DNA of 64,000 nt from Adineta ricciae (lineage: Eukaryota; Rotifera; Eurotatoria; Adinetida; Adinetidae). The notes under the pieces were generated by a model. That model searched no databases. It was given only the letters and a program-made list of their open reading frames with translations, and was not told where the DNA came from. Position 1 is the stretch's first letter. The number at the start of each line of letters is the position of its first letter. A program made the position numbers and the translations under genes. The stretch lies in contig CAJNOJ010000045.1 of assembly GCA_905250025.1 (NCBI GenBank), positions 186,001 through 250,000 of the forward strand, in the 5' to 3' direction. Shown piece by piece: positions 46,701-57,214 of the stretch.

Positions 46701-48274
46701 TTAGTTGGCTTTCTGTTACGAACGCTGAATGTTGCCGAAGTCAATGACGTTATTTTACGGTAAGAATTTCCATTGGTAGAAAGATGATTGTAATCGTCAT
46801 GTTCGTTGCAGTTTGGGTTATTACGAACGAAACGGTAGTATATTCACCGTGACGAAGATCACAAATGATGTCACAGGTCATTATCAAAATCAGTTTATGA
46901 AACAAATTCACGTCTTAGTACTTGGCCTTGATGTACTCGGTAATCCATTCGGCGTTATTCGCGGTCTTGCAGAAGGAGTCGAATCGTTCTTCTATGAGCC
47001 ATATAAAGTAGGTTGCGAGCAAAAAGAATGATGAAGTAATACTAATGAATACTTTCTTTAGGGAGCTATTGAAGGTCCAATGGAGTTCATTGAAGGTGTG
47101 GGCGAGGGTTTCCGATCATTGTTAGGTTCGACAGTGGGTGGTGCCGCTGAAGCATTTTCAAAAATAACTGGGGTGCTCGGTAAAGGTTTAGCAACATTAG
47201 CATTCGATGAAGAGTACAAGGCATCGCGTGTCCGACGAAAAGAACCCGGTAGCAATATTGCAGCCGACATTGCCACTGGTGGTAAAAATGTTGTTATGGT
47301 ACGTAGAGAGTTCTCAGATGAACTTTCAAAATTCAGATGATAACATAAATATTGGTAAAAATAGGGTTTCGTCGATGGTGTCACAGGTGTTGTAACTAAA
47401 CCAGTAGCTGGTGCAAAGGCTGATGGTGCAGCTGGATTTTTCAAAGGTTTAGGAAAGGGTATGATCGGTCTTGTCACACGACCCACTGGCGGCATTGTTG
47501 ATTTTACTACAACATCATTTGATATTGTCAAAAGGTAAAAAAAAACTATTTTTCTCCCAGCGTATGTTCCTATTTACTCCATAGAACTGCTCAACACGAA
47601 GAAATTGTTCGTCGGATTCGTTATCCACGCCACGTTGGTCGTGATGGTCTCATCCGGCCATATATCTTTCATGAAGCAATGGGCTTCTACATCCTCAGTG
47701 TAAGATCTTCATCTCTTTGAAATTGCTTTTCAATATTCTCTTTCTATGATTTTACAGAGGCTAGAAGATAAGAAATATTCGAAATCTGAAGAGACGTATG
47801 TAGCGCATATAACTTGTTCAGATAGTCCACAATCTTGGTTGATAGCAACATCCAAGTAGCTAAACCATTTATCTTTTCACTTCCATAGGATTTCTCTTTC
47901 TCTAGACGTTTAATATTTGCTACTGAAATGTCTCTACTTGATTCGTATGAAATCGATTGGGATATCGAATACGAACAATTATACGAACGGCCAACAATAA
48001 AGCCAGACGTAAGACATATCGAAATTCTGACAAAGGTGAGTACATCTATCTTTGAAAGAAATATCAAATTCATTCCGTATTGATCTTCTCAGAATGAAAA
48101 GAAAACGGGAACAACCAGATCACAGCGATCGTTTGGAAAATTAGTGAAGTATAAACACACTGCGGATGCTCAGGTAACATTTCGTCTAATGAGTTGACTC
48201 TCATGTTGAATAAACTTTCTCTTTAGTATATCGTCAAGAAAATCAGTGATACGATGCATAGTGCTGGTAACTAA
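34764..48274 (+). CDS. VPS13: VPS13 bridge-type lipid transfer protein, dozens of short-intron exons
   Basis: Very large VPS13 protein of the VPS13A/C type. VPS13 forms a hydrophobic groove that moves phospholipids between organelles at contact sites. The first exons read [20 protein letters not shown] then [20 protein letters not shown], the chorein N-terminal signature. The groove-forming middle runs to about 42.5 kb. The beta-rich VAB/SHR-binding region lies at about 42.8-46.0 kb ([14 protein letters not shown] and later repeats). The C-terminal helical ATG2-C-like region at about 46.6-47.5 kb contains [17 protein letters not shown] and FFYEPYKGAIEGP. A PH-like end (about 47.6-48.27 kb) closes with a TAA at 48272-48274. 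I checked only some splice sites; those are GT-AG with introns near 50 bp. I saw no disabling lesion but did not splice the whole gene. Paralog identity (A, C or ancestral) is unresolved. Confidence 0.92.
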
Positions 48275-48746
48275 AAACTTTTGTTTTCTTTTGAATTTTT
48301 CATATTTTATGCACGAAAATCAGTCGTGTGTCTTTCATTTGCTTTTATTCGTAATGAAATTTGTGATTTTTTTCTAAATTTTTCTGTGAACAGTTTTAGA
48401 TTTCTTTATCAAAGAGTGAAAAAAAAGAATGTATGTGTGCATGAGTGAATAATAATAATAATGAAAATTATTCAGGAACTTTGAGACTAAACTTGTACGT
48501 ACATCATTCTACTGAACGTTCGTTGAGTAAACATATACGCGTATCTTCGTTCTCCCGTATCGATCGGGCATAAGACGTCATCTGTGACGTAGATTAATGT
48601 ATTATTCTTAGGTTCTATCGAACATCAACAAGATTATTTATAGGTATATCACACTAGTATGAATATCGGCATGTTTCTCACATATATTCATACGAGAAAG
48701 CATTATTTCATCGTTTTGACTACATTCTTTCTACAAATCAACGAAA
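48275..48746. other. spacer between VPS13 and a small gene
   Basis: AT-rich 3' flank of VPS13 followed by the likely promoter of the next small frame. No gene or repeat of note. Confidence 0.45.
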
Positions 48747-48977
48747 ATGATTGGTACACCAATTGCTCCTATCAACAGCTGGAATAACGATTACCAAACC
48801 ATCGGTTATGGAAATTACGGCTATGGTATTTATACACAAGATGTCGAAGTCTATCGTAATTCATTCACCGGACATATCAATATCGAACGAGAAGTTGACT
48901 TTGTTCCACTAGGTAACAGGTATTTCCAACCATACACTGGTTTTCCTGCTGCTATTCACCAACATTATATCAATTAA
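48747..48977 (+). CDS. small Tyr/Gly/Asn-rich protein, 76 aa, unknown function
   Basis: An intact single-exon frame that starts MIGTPIAPINSWNNDYQT and includes YGNYGYGIYTQ and FQPYTGFPAAIH. It has no signal peptide, membrane segment or cysteine. An AATAAA about 60 bp after the stop (near 49036) supports a real transcript. Balanced composition with many aromatic residues is unlike the AT-driven spurious frames nearby. I recognise no family. It could be a structural or disordered protein, and chance is not excluded. Confidence 0.5.
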   Translation: MIGTPIAPINSWNNDYQTIGYGNYGYGIYTQDVEVYRNSFTGHINIEREVDFVPLGNRYFQPYTGFPAAIHQHYIN

Positions 48978-50604
48978 AACTTACGTTGTTTATATTAGTA
49001 CTTGTAAACTTTCCTTTTTTTTCTGTATATGACGAAATAAAATACAACGTGAGTGGAGGAAATCTTCTCTGCTCATAGAAATGACCTTGTGCGTTCATTG
49101 AAAAAGATGAAATGATAATTGACAGTCATCCAAAGAAATTCCGATTGAGAAAAATTGATTGCATAGATCCCTGAATGATCAACTATGGTCTCTCGGGTGT
49201 AGCTAATTCGAAAATCGATCTTTAATAACCAAACAGACTTCTTCTGATCCCTGCAGAAGAAAAGATAGTTTTCGTTTTGTTTGATTCTTTATCTTTTACA
49301 GCATGCGCACATCGATTATTTATTATACATTTCCTGATGAGACGCGCACAGTTTATCGCATCACGTTTCGTTCGGGTCATATAATAACCTTTTCGTCTTA
49401 TCGTTCAATACACTTGGATACATTTACTAAGCCATGAAGGAATATCAAAGACGCCCAGCACTTCATTTCGAAAAACAATCTTTCAGTTTCGAGTGGAAAC
49501 TCGGCATAATCAAGGGGTTGACAGTCTCTAGTTTGTAATAACAGAAAAACATCGATTTCGATGTTTATATAAAAGACAGCAATGGCTTTGCAGCCATACG
49601 ATCTCGCATAGAAGTACTTGAAAACTTTTTCGGACAAGAAAAAAACCACACAGATAAACTAACTGACTGATTGACTTTGTTTTTTTTTACATAATTAACG
49701 ACATTTCGATGCATATATGGCTTCGAAAATGCGATAATAAATGCAACAAGTTAGATTGATTCGTTAAAAAATTCGATTAGAATGTCTTTTTTTTTTCAAA
49801 TACAAAAGCAAACTTTCTTTCGATTACGATATTTCATTCGAAATAAGAATTTCGATCATGCCTGCGATCAAATGTGCATTCCCCACTATTACTACAGTAA
49901 TATGTCTTTAATGTATTCGTATCTTCGGCACACTCGATTGATGCGAGGGTGCACACGATGTTTCGTCAAAGTAAAATTTCGAAAAAAAGAACGTACCAGT
50001 TGTTACCTTTTGAAGGATCAATCACTCTGCATAATGGACTAGTTCAGGGTTGAAAAACTTCTTATTTTACCTGACAATGGTTATCAAATATGAGATGTAT
50101 ATAGACAGAGCAAACAAATGAAAGAAATTGTTATACAAATTTTGTAAGAGCGAAAGAGAAAAAAAATTAGTCTTTACTTTAGTGACGTTATTAACAAAAT
50201 TTGTTCGTTAATTATTCTTTCGATGGACATTTCCAGTAGAAATCAATTGAACAAGAGAGAAGGAAAGAGAGAAAGACAATATATCATTTTTCTGTATGTT
50301 CTCTTTCCTTTATCGTCGATGAAACGTTGAATAAAGAATGAGAGAACAAGAATAGACATACGAAAAAAGAAACGAGTGGTGATGGGAAGAAAGACTATGT
50401 GTAATTTACTTGTTCGATTCTTTCTTTTTGGCTTCCATAAAGAACGCGACACACAACTTCGACTTTTTCCGTCTAAGAATTCGTACACCTGCGACACTTC
50501 CTCTCTTCACTAAACCCTGTGTAGCATTTCAGTTATGTCTTTTGCGTTTATTTTTCAGATTAATTAGAACTTTCGATGGTATTTCTGTTCAAGTCGACGA
50601 ATGG
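48978..50604. other. 1.6-kb intergenic region, no supported gene
   Basis: Several frames of 80-100 codons exist on both strands (for example 49398-49649 minus, 49782-50042 plus) but have skewed composition and no family features. A TATATAAAAG at about 49565 has no convincing gene behind it. The right end should contain the promoter of the FGF-like gene. Confidence 0.45.
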
Positions 50605-52525
50605 ATGGCAACAAGCATAATTCTATTGTTGATTTTCACTGCCAGTGTTCTAACTGTGGTAAGCTTTCAAATTCAATTGCGCATTGACCTCTTTCAACAA
50701 AGTCTCGACTAGTTGTCATTTATCGAGCAGAAGGTGACGAATCGATTTTTTTTTCTTATATGTCTGATAAGAGTCACTAGCATTGGATATCATGAACATC
50801 TATTAATGTATGTCATCAAAAGTACAATGTTAAAGAAAAGACATAACCATTAAAAAAAGGAAGTTCATTATAGTATCACTGAATGGACATGCGTCAGAAG
50901 GTAATGTTTATATTCTCATCGATTACATCGATGTAATGACGAAGAACATCATACTCTATCAAGGCTTGACAATAGTCATAATGATGTACGAGTTGTTCGT
51001 ATTCATACGTAGATAGTCATTACGATCTGTATGTTATGTCTTCATCGTCATCATCATTACATTGTTCAGTTCTATTCCACATACTTAGGCGAGATATTTT
51101 CTTATTTTTTTTAAATATTGCATCGATAATCATTAGGCATAGAGAATTACTACCTTCTACGCACTTTTGATGTAACTTTAATTGATGTTTGTTTACACTG
51201 TATTGTCTGTTGAATATTTGTATCGTACAGCTGTCAATTTGACAATGCAGGTATGATTGTATGAAAATGGATGTTATACTCAAAGAGTGACTGAATGAAT
51301 GTCCTTCTTTTGTGAACATAAGTTGTTCACTTTATCGAAGTAGATGTCATTCGTATTGAAGAGAAAAGTATAAAATGTTTTTGTTGTTCTTTACTTAGTT
51401 AACCATATTGGAGTATTAATATCAGCAATGATTACATCAGTCGAAGAAGTTCCGGTGTAGTCAAAAAGTATTCTTTCCTTCTCCTCTGTTCATTATTGAA
51501 TTTACTCGTTGTCGTAACAAACGTTCATTGAGTTTCACTCGATTATACTTTCGATGTATATATATATATATATATTTCCATTCGTAACATTGTAAGGGGA
51601 GTATATTGCATCACAGAACGATCAAGTGATGGTCGTTTAATCTGAGTAATGATCATTATGAATAATCAGAAAGAAATTTGAACTATTCGCACTGCTGTTG
51701 CCATTTCGATTCTATGATAACATTGATACAAGGTTAAGAATAAAACAAAACGATTCCCGTTCTTTTTAGCCACTGCTGTCCTTTCCAACGTCACTATCGA
51801 TCGTTGCTAATCAATTTCCACATTCATACATTCAATTTCGGCGAGCCGAAGATCGACGGTATCGGCCTGCCTTAGTTAGTTTTCTGCACCGACAGCCCGA
51901 CGGTTCGCAATTAGCCAGCATACGTTATTATCGTATTGTTTTCCATTGTAATATTCTACCTGGTTCACTCTACCTTCGATTTTCACATTTACAACCCTAT
52001 CGAACTGTTGTTCAAAACCGGCAAGACCCGTCAAGTAGGAAATCTTCTCATCTATCATATTCGTCTCACTTGTTTTTCTTTAGCTATCTTTGCTTTTCGA
52101 TCTGTTGGTGCTTATAGTCGTGTTCAAATACAAAACTATGTGTCCGGACTTTGGTTATGTATGAATAAACGAGGCAAAATAGTACAAAAAGTATGTTATC
52201 ATCTTAGAACGAATTGATTTGTACATTATTCTATTCTTTGCAGTCGGATATCACGATTAATAACTTAGCGTGTACATTTCGTCAAAATTCAGCTGGACCT
52301 TATAAGACACTTGTATCCGAGCTAGATCCAACGCGTCAAATGACATTCAGTACTCTTCATCTGCTATCAACAAATCCGATTCTCCATCGTCGTTATGCTC
52401 AGTATATGACAAATGAACATTCACTTTTTCGAAAAGAACAATGCAATCGATTTATGCTCGATAATCAAATCGATATCAGTGTATTCAATCGAACAAAGGA
52501 TCGTTTCTCTCGCTTAAAACATTGA
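50605..52525 (+). CDS. FGF-like secreted growth factor, 235 aa, four exons
   Basis: Predicted fibroblast growth factor resembling the FGF8/17/18 group; FGFs signal through receptor tyrosine kinases. Exons with matching phases: 50605-50658 (signal peptide MATSIILLLIFTASVLTV), 51770-52034, 52084-52190 and 52244-52525. Intron 1 is 1.1 kb and contains a TA microsatellite near 51556-51575; introns 2 and 3 are about 50 bp. The clearest evidence is RVQIQNYVSGLWLCMNKRGK, matching the FGF core phrase of type GxYxCMNxxGKL, followed by a Cys-containing strand (NNLACTFRQN). The second exon (RYYRIVFHCNILPGSLYLRF) would supply the first beta-trefoil strands but is diverged. The third trefoil repeat is not obvious. 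Length fits the family. The first exon is less certain than the rest. Confidence 0.6.
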
Positions 52526-52850
52526 TGTGTATGTATGCATGTGTAGGTGAGTGGTAGATAAATAGTTTGTTCTACAATTTCTATTTTTTCAAATGGCTCA
52601 GTCAAATGTTTGTTTTTTTGTTTTTCTTTTCTTTTCTTACATTTTTATTTATTGGAAATTGTTTTACACGTATATATCTGTATACTTTATTTGTCAATGT
52701 GCAGTTGGTGGTTTGTCTATATAGATTATAAATATTGCCTTTTTTCAATTAGAAGGTTTTTTTTTCTATGAAAAGTGCAAGAACTTGAAAGTTTTTGTTT
52801 TTTTATTTCTTAATCGTACAATGTGTAACCTTGTTCCTTGAGGGAAAAGA
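52526..52850. other. convergent 3' flanks of the FGF-like and astacin genes
   Basis: T-rich spacer where the two transcripts end facing each other. No gene seen. Confidence 0.5.
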
Positions 52851-53733
52851 TTAGGCACAACCATAATAAGCTTTAACTTTTTCAATATCTAATTTAGTCA
52901 TTACATTTGAACTGCCTAAAACGGAATTAGCTAAGCCCGTTTTCGATGTAATTGTTGGTTGGCCATTCTTGGAGAAAGCATTCCATTTATAATGCATGAT
53001 CGAAGCTAGAGAAAACGAATGACATCGAGCTCTATTTAAATGGCGATAGCAATGAACGCTTACTGGCATCATAGGCTTTGTTGAATGTATTGACATCACT
53101 AGTAAGATATCGTTGAAAGTTATTTTCTGTACCACTTTGAATGTTATTGTAATTGATAGTAACGTAATTATCACGATCGGGTCGAGTCTGTTCATGAGCA
53201 AAACCAACAGCATGCAATAATTCGTGTATAGCAATATTTTCATAAACACAACCGGGTTTGGCAAGAGATACATCTTGTGAACCACTGGTTTTTGTTCTTC
53301 CCATGTATGACCAGCATCTGATAATCAAGCATAGGTTAATGAGATCATCGGAAAATTTTTTCGGAGAATGTTACCCTGAACCGGCAAAGATTCGTAACCA
53401 TGTTGCTTGATTAGTACGTTGTACGAAACGAATGCAATTGTTTGTTTGTTGTTCAATTTTACGCATAGCATTGGTGATCGTCGTAATTTGTGCAGCGGTA
53501 TAAACACCGCCGTCGATAGTGTATGGAAGAATACCACCAGTCCATTTTGATGATTTGATATAAGCATTTCTTCCGGAATCTAATCCAGGAGCTGTACCAG
53601 CTGGAAATGCAATGTCACCATCGACGAATTCAATATCTGGCCGATCGTCCATAGTGGTATTAGTGAACAAATTGATCGGGCCAGCATGAACTGCTGAGTA
53701 ACAGACGAGCAACAGACAGATGCATTGAAGCAT
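52851..53733 (-). CDS. astacin-family zinc metalloprotease, 255 aa, three exons
   Basis: Secreted astacin (M12A) protease. Exons with consistent phases: 53375-53733, 53064-53317 and 52851-53005; introns are 57-58 bp. A signal peptide (MLQCICLLLVCYSAVHA) is followed by a short propeptide with an FVDGDIAFP-like segment that may carry the aspartate switch. The catalytic domain starts near SKWTGGILPYTID. The zinc motif HELLHAVGFAHE has H151, E152, H155 and H161, followed by QTRPDRD. The Met-turn is SIMHYKW, created by splicing of exons 2 and 3. It ends right after the catalytic domain (YYGCA), with no EGF, CUB or ShK tail, so it is a minimal digestive-type astacin. All catalytic residues are present. 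Confidence 0.93.
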
Positions 53734-54258
53734 TTTCGTTTCGTACGGACAATGAGAACAGTCTGGTATTACAAAACCGAAAACATTCCTTTAAAAGAGA
53801 ACATAAACTCGAACATGTGACTACGAACAGATGACAGTCCATGCGGATCTGCATCGTGTAGCTTCCCACACAGGTCGTGCACTTCGAAAGTATGATGTGA
53901 TATTTTTAGATTCCATTGTAAAGAGTATATACTATTTTCTCAACGTATTTGATGGAATTTCAACGCGAAAAATTTTTATTATCATAATGGAACGTTCGCA
54001 GCTGTTTGTAATCTCATCGTTTTGCGTTTGACAAATTTCATGTGAGAGATAAAACGTTCTCGCTATAGAGAAAGTCAGATGACCATATTTTTCACTTGTG
54101 CACTGTGTATTTCTAGACGAAAGATCACTGTAATGAAAATGTATATGTAACATACATCATTGATACAAAATACTGTCTGTTGGATAACATATATACGAAC
54201 AACTTTTTTTTGAAATATCATATTACAATAAAATATCGATGATTGACATGAAAAACTA
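53734..54258. other. spacer upstream of astacin, downstream of the phosphatase
   Basis: Contains the astacin promoter and the 3' UTR of the minus-strand phosphatase gene. Frames on both strands here look spurious. Confidence 0.45.
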
Positions 54259-55173
54259 TTATAAAACAAAATAAGGTGGAAAAGCTTCTTGTTGTGGATA
54301 AAGATAAAACTGCTGAGCTGAATTGGCTGGTTTTGCTAAGTAATTCGTAAATGTAACTGGTGGCTGGTAGATGGATGGTGTCGCCGGTGCCGGTGCTGGT
54401 GCTGCTGTTGATACTGCTGGTGTCGAGCTTTGATTTTTCGGCGCGATCACAGCACTATTTGAATGTTGTAATTGTAACTGTTGTTGCCAGATGCCTTGGT
54501 TAGCTTGTTCGTCAAGTGAATATCGAAATTGCCATGGCTTTGCCGTCGATTCTCTTTCCACAACAGTCATACTGCAAAAGTCCACTTTACCTGCAAGTTC
54601 GGCTAAACGTTCAGGTCTCGGTTGTCCATTCATTAAATGACGTGTGAGTACTTCAAGACTAGGCGCGTGTGCAACAAGTAAAACAGTTCCACCTGTTTTT
54701 CGATGTAGTTTGATAATCTTCTTCATTGTTTCTTTTGATCGATCATAATACTGATATTCATTTTCTAACAATCGAAGATCGCTCATTTGTGAACGATAAC
54801 GTGTATCGATATTGTAACCGCCGTTGATTAACTCCGAATCGGGCATAAAATTAATCGGTGATCGTGCATACCAAGATGTACATTCAAAGAGACCAAGTTC
54901 GAGCCGTAATGCCACATGTCCTAGACAAATACATTGATACCGACGAGTTTATGAGAACTTTTCTTTACCTTTTCGACCCATGCCTTCCAGTATGCGATCG
55001 GCTGTTTGAATACTACGAAAAGCTGGTGAAGAATAACAAGCTGTTACCGGTAAATTGTATCTATGAAGAACACTGCCCACATTCCATGATTGAGATAAAC
55101 CTTTCGCAGTCAATGGTGTATCAACGTCATAGTCTAACCAATTCGTTCGATGTGGCAACGACGGTGGCATATT
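54259..55173 (-). CDS. TULA/UBASH3-like histidine phosphatase, N-terminus missing at an N
   Basis: C-terminal histidine-phosphatase domain of the UBASH3 (TULA/STS) type, in the phosphoglycerate-mutase superfamily. Exon 54970-55173 (cut at the N; last base may be 54969) is spliced over a 48-bp intron (54921-54968) to exon 54259-54920, giving EGMGRKGHVALRLELGLFE at the junction. Recognisable phrases are WLDYDVDTPLTAKG, YSSPAFRSIQTADRIL, LFECTSWY and the second catalytic His in LLVAHAPSLEVLTRHL. The first catalytic RHG motif, and any UBA or SH3 domains, would lie beyond the N at 55174 and are absent. The C-terminal 70 residues are Gln/Ala/Pro-rich and probably disordered. Tyrosine-phosphatase activity is inferred from the family. 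Confidence 0.75.
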
Positions 55174-55174
55174 N
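55174..55174. other. single N joining phosphatase gene and a duplicated fragment
   Basis: The phosphatase gene stops mid-exon on the left; the right side starts inside a reductase 3' UTR on the other strand. TATT stands on both sides. It is probably an assembly join. Confidence 0.85.
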
Positions 55175-55671
55175 TATTGTACTCATAGAATAAAAGAGCA
55201 AAGAAACAAATGTGAAAATAGTTGATGATCAAGGGATATCTATTTCTTGATAATGTATCCAGCACTTAATTAATGGATACGTAAAACGATGATTATCTGT
55301 CATGATTGTAAATGCCTGGAAGCAAACGCCAAGTATTTTCTTGTTTTGTAAGCGATTATTGACAGAAACATAAGTGACATATGTTTCATTATGCAAATGA
55401 AAATTCTCTCATTAGATCTAATCGATCATACACTGACGCATATTAGCCTCGACCTTTTCCCGTACAAGCACGTGCGCATCGATGCACATTAGAGAGATCA
55501 GCAGCCCTTTTTGTGTCATCCATTCTTTTACGACGATCCACTCAGCAAAAAGTGTCCTTCTCGTATCATTTATCTCTTACGATACATATATATATACAAG
55601 CATACATCGACCAGAGACAGCTATTCTCTGAAGATTCTGAGTTCTTTCTCACATATACATTGCCGATAATA
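55175..55671. repeat. copy of the reductase 3' UTR and fibrinogen 5' flank (matches about 32200-32715)
   Basis: Begins at ATTGTACTCATAGAATAAAAG, the 3' UTR of the reductase genes, and follows the reductase C flank closely, with a shorter TA microsatellite. In the first 60 bases it agrees better with reductase A (GAAAATAGTTGATG) than with C (GAACTAGCTGATG). Confidence 0.75.
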
Positions 55672-56621
55672 ATGAATATTCTTTCGATCTTCTTCGTGAT
55701 TTGTTTGATAATATTGTATGTCAACGCCGCACCTTCATTCCCATTCAATAATACTGGAACAAGTATGTACAAAGCTCGACAAGGTTGACTCTAGAAACTT
55801 ATTTTAGATTTTTCTCCAGCTGCAAATGGTAAGTCAAATGATGAACCAATTTGCAAAACTGACGACGGACGACGTAAGTTATGTTTGCCTCTTCTCATCG
55901 GTCATTTCACTTTGTATGGAGCATCTTCTAGTTGAAATTCCTATCAATGGTAAATTTCGTTCGAGTGCGAATCCATGTAGAGGTAAACGATAGATTGAGT
56001 TGAACATTCTCAATTGTTTTGCGCGACGCCTGTAGTGTGTACATGCACAGCGACGGGGCTAGTATGCGAGGACATATGTGAGCCATCAACAACAACAACA
56101 ACAACAACAACAACAACGACAACCACCACCGGTACGTTCTTCGGATAGCTTGCATGTTTGAATATGATAATAATTTTGATAGAATCGACAACAACCACAA
56201 CGACAGCAAGCTCGTCTACAGCAACAGCGCACGATCCCAGTTCACTGTTACCACCTTCTTCGACATTTCCAAATGCTACATCATCTAATAATAGTCACAA
56301 TCCAAGTTCGTCATCGTCGATGGGCAACTCTGATGATGATTTATCAACGACTCCCTGTGCACGAGCTGTAGCCGCACGTGAATATGCATATCTTGACTGT
56401 AGTGAAGTTTATCTAGCTGGAAAACGTACCAATGGGGTATATGAAATTTGGTGAGTGATATTCATTCTTCTTTTCCTTGAAAATATTCGTCTGTTGTCGA
56501 ATAGGCCTCGAACAAGCCCGAGACCATTTCGTGTGTTATGCGATATGGAGAAAGATGGCGGTGGATGGACTGTCATTCAACGACGTGGAGAATTCAGTCA
56601 ACAATCGAATTTCTTCGTTTC
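55672..56621 (+). CDS. fibrinogen-related protein copy 2, 3' part cut off at an N
   Basis: Same exon order as the complete gene at 32714-34141, starting at the second Met (the first codon of the other copy is ATA here). Signal peptide, Cys-rich segment and mucin-like linker are intact, and the Thr-coding ACA repeat is longer (about 56087-56130). Exon 5 and its GT donor are kept. The last exon breaks off within the fibrinogen domain (...SQQSNFFV) at the N at 56622. No disabling change before the break, so the full allele probably exists elsewhere. Confidence 0.82.
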
Positions 56622-56622
56622 N
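56622..56622. other. single N ending the duplicated fragment
   Basis: The fibrinogen frame stops mid-exon on the left; unrelated AT-rich sequence follows. Together with the N at 55174 it brackets a 1447-bp inserted piece. Confidence 0.85.
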
Positions 56623-57214
56623 ACACGTTTATTCAGCTAGAAAAGAAAATGAAGAGCCATGACTGTGACAAGTAACCTGCCGATAGGTATCTCATCTGTC
56701 AAAACACCAATAGATATACACATATATATATATATGTATATGTACAAAAAACGTTATCGAGGACGACTATATAATGGGTGACTGACTTTCCTTTCTATAT
56801 TAATCGTTCTGTTCTCACTTCAGTGAATAGGAAAAAGAGAGAATATCGAAATTACAGAAATCCAATCATTGTGAACATGCTGACACTATGCTCGTCGATT
56901 TTTTACTGGTTTAATGCGAGTCCGTCCTTGATAGAACATCATACCGTGAGTCATTTGCATTCTCTATCGCCACTCATCTGATACTTAGACATAATTATCA
57001 GCATAAAACGTATTTTGGAAAATAACTTTTTTGGAAATTACCATGTCTGATACTATTTTAGAGTTCGGATTCCTTTGCGAATGTATGAAAACAGTCATAC
57101 TATATTTTGTTTTATTTTTTGAATAAGAACACGAAAAAAAATAATAATAATTTTGTTCATGGCGAAACCGTATCAGAGATAGAAAAAGGAAATGTGCGTT
57201 TTGTTTTCATCTGA
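56623..57214. other. spacer after the join, no gene
   Basis: AT-rich sequence with a TA microsatellite near 56720-56742. The right end is the 3' flank of the minus-strand LIM gene. Confidence 0.45.

Noticed and set aside
49565-49700. TATATAAAAG followed by a short ATG frame
   Set aside because: The frame ends after nine codons and no further exon with family features follows.
56010-56198. Frame encoding a long run of valines opposite the fibrinogen linker
   Set aside because: It is the antisense translation of the ACA microsatellite.
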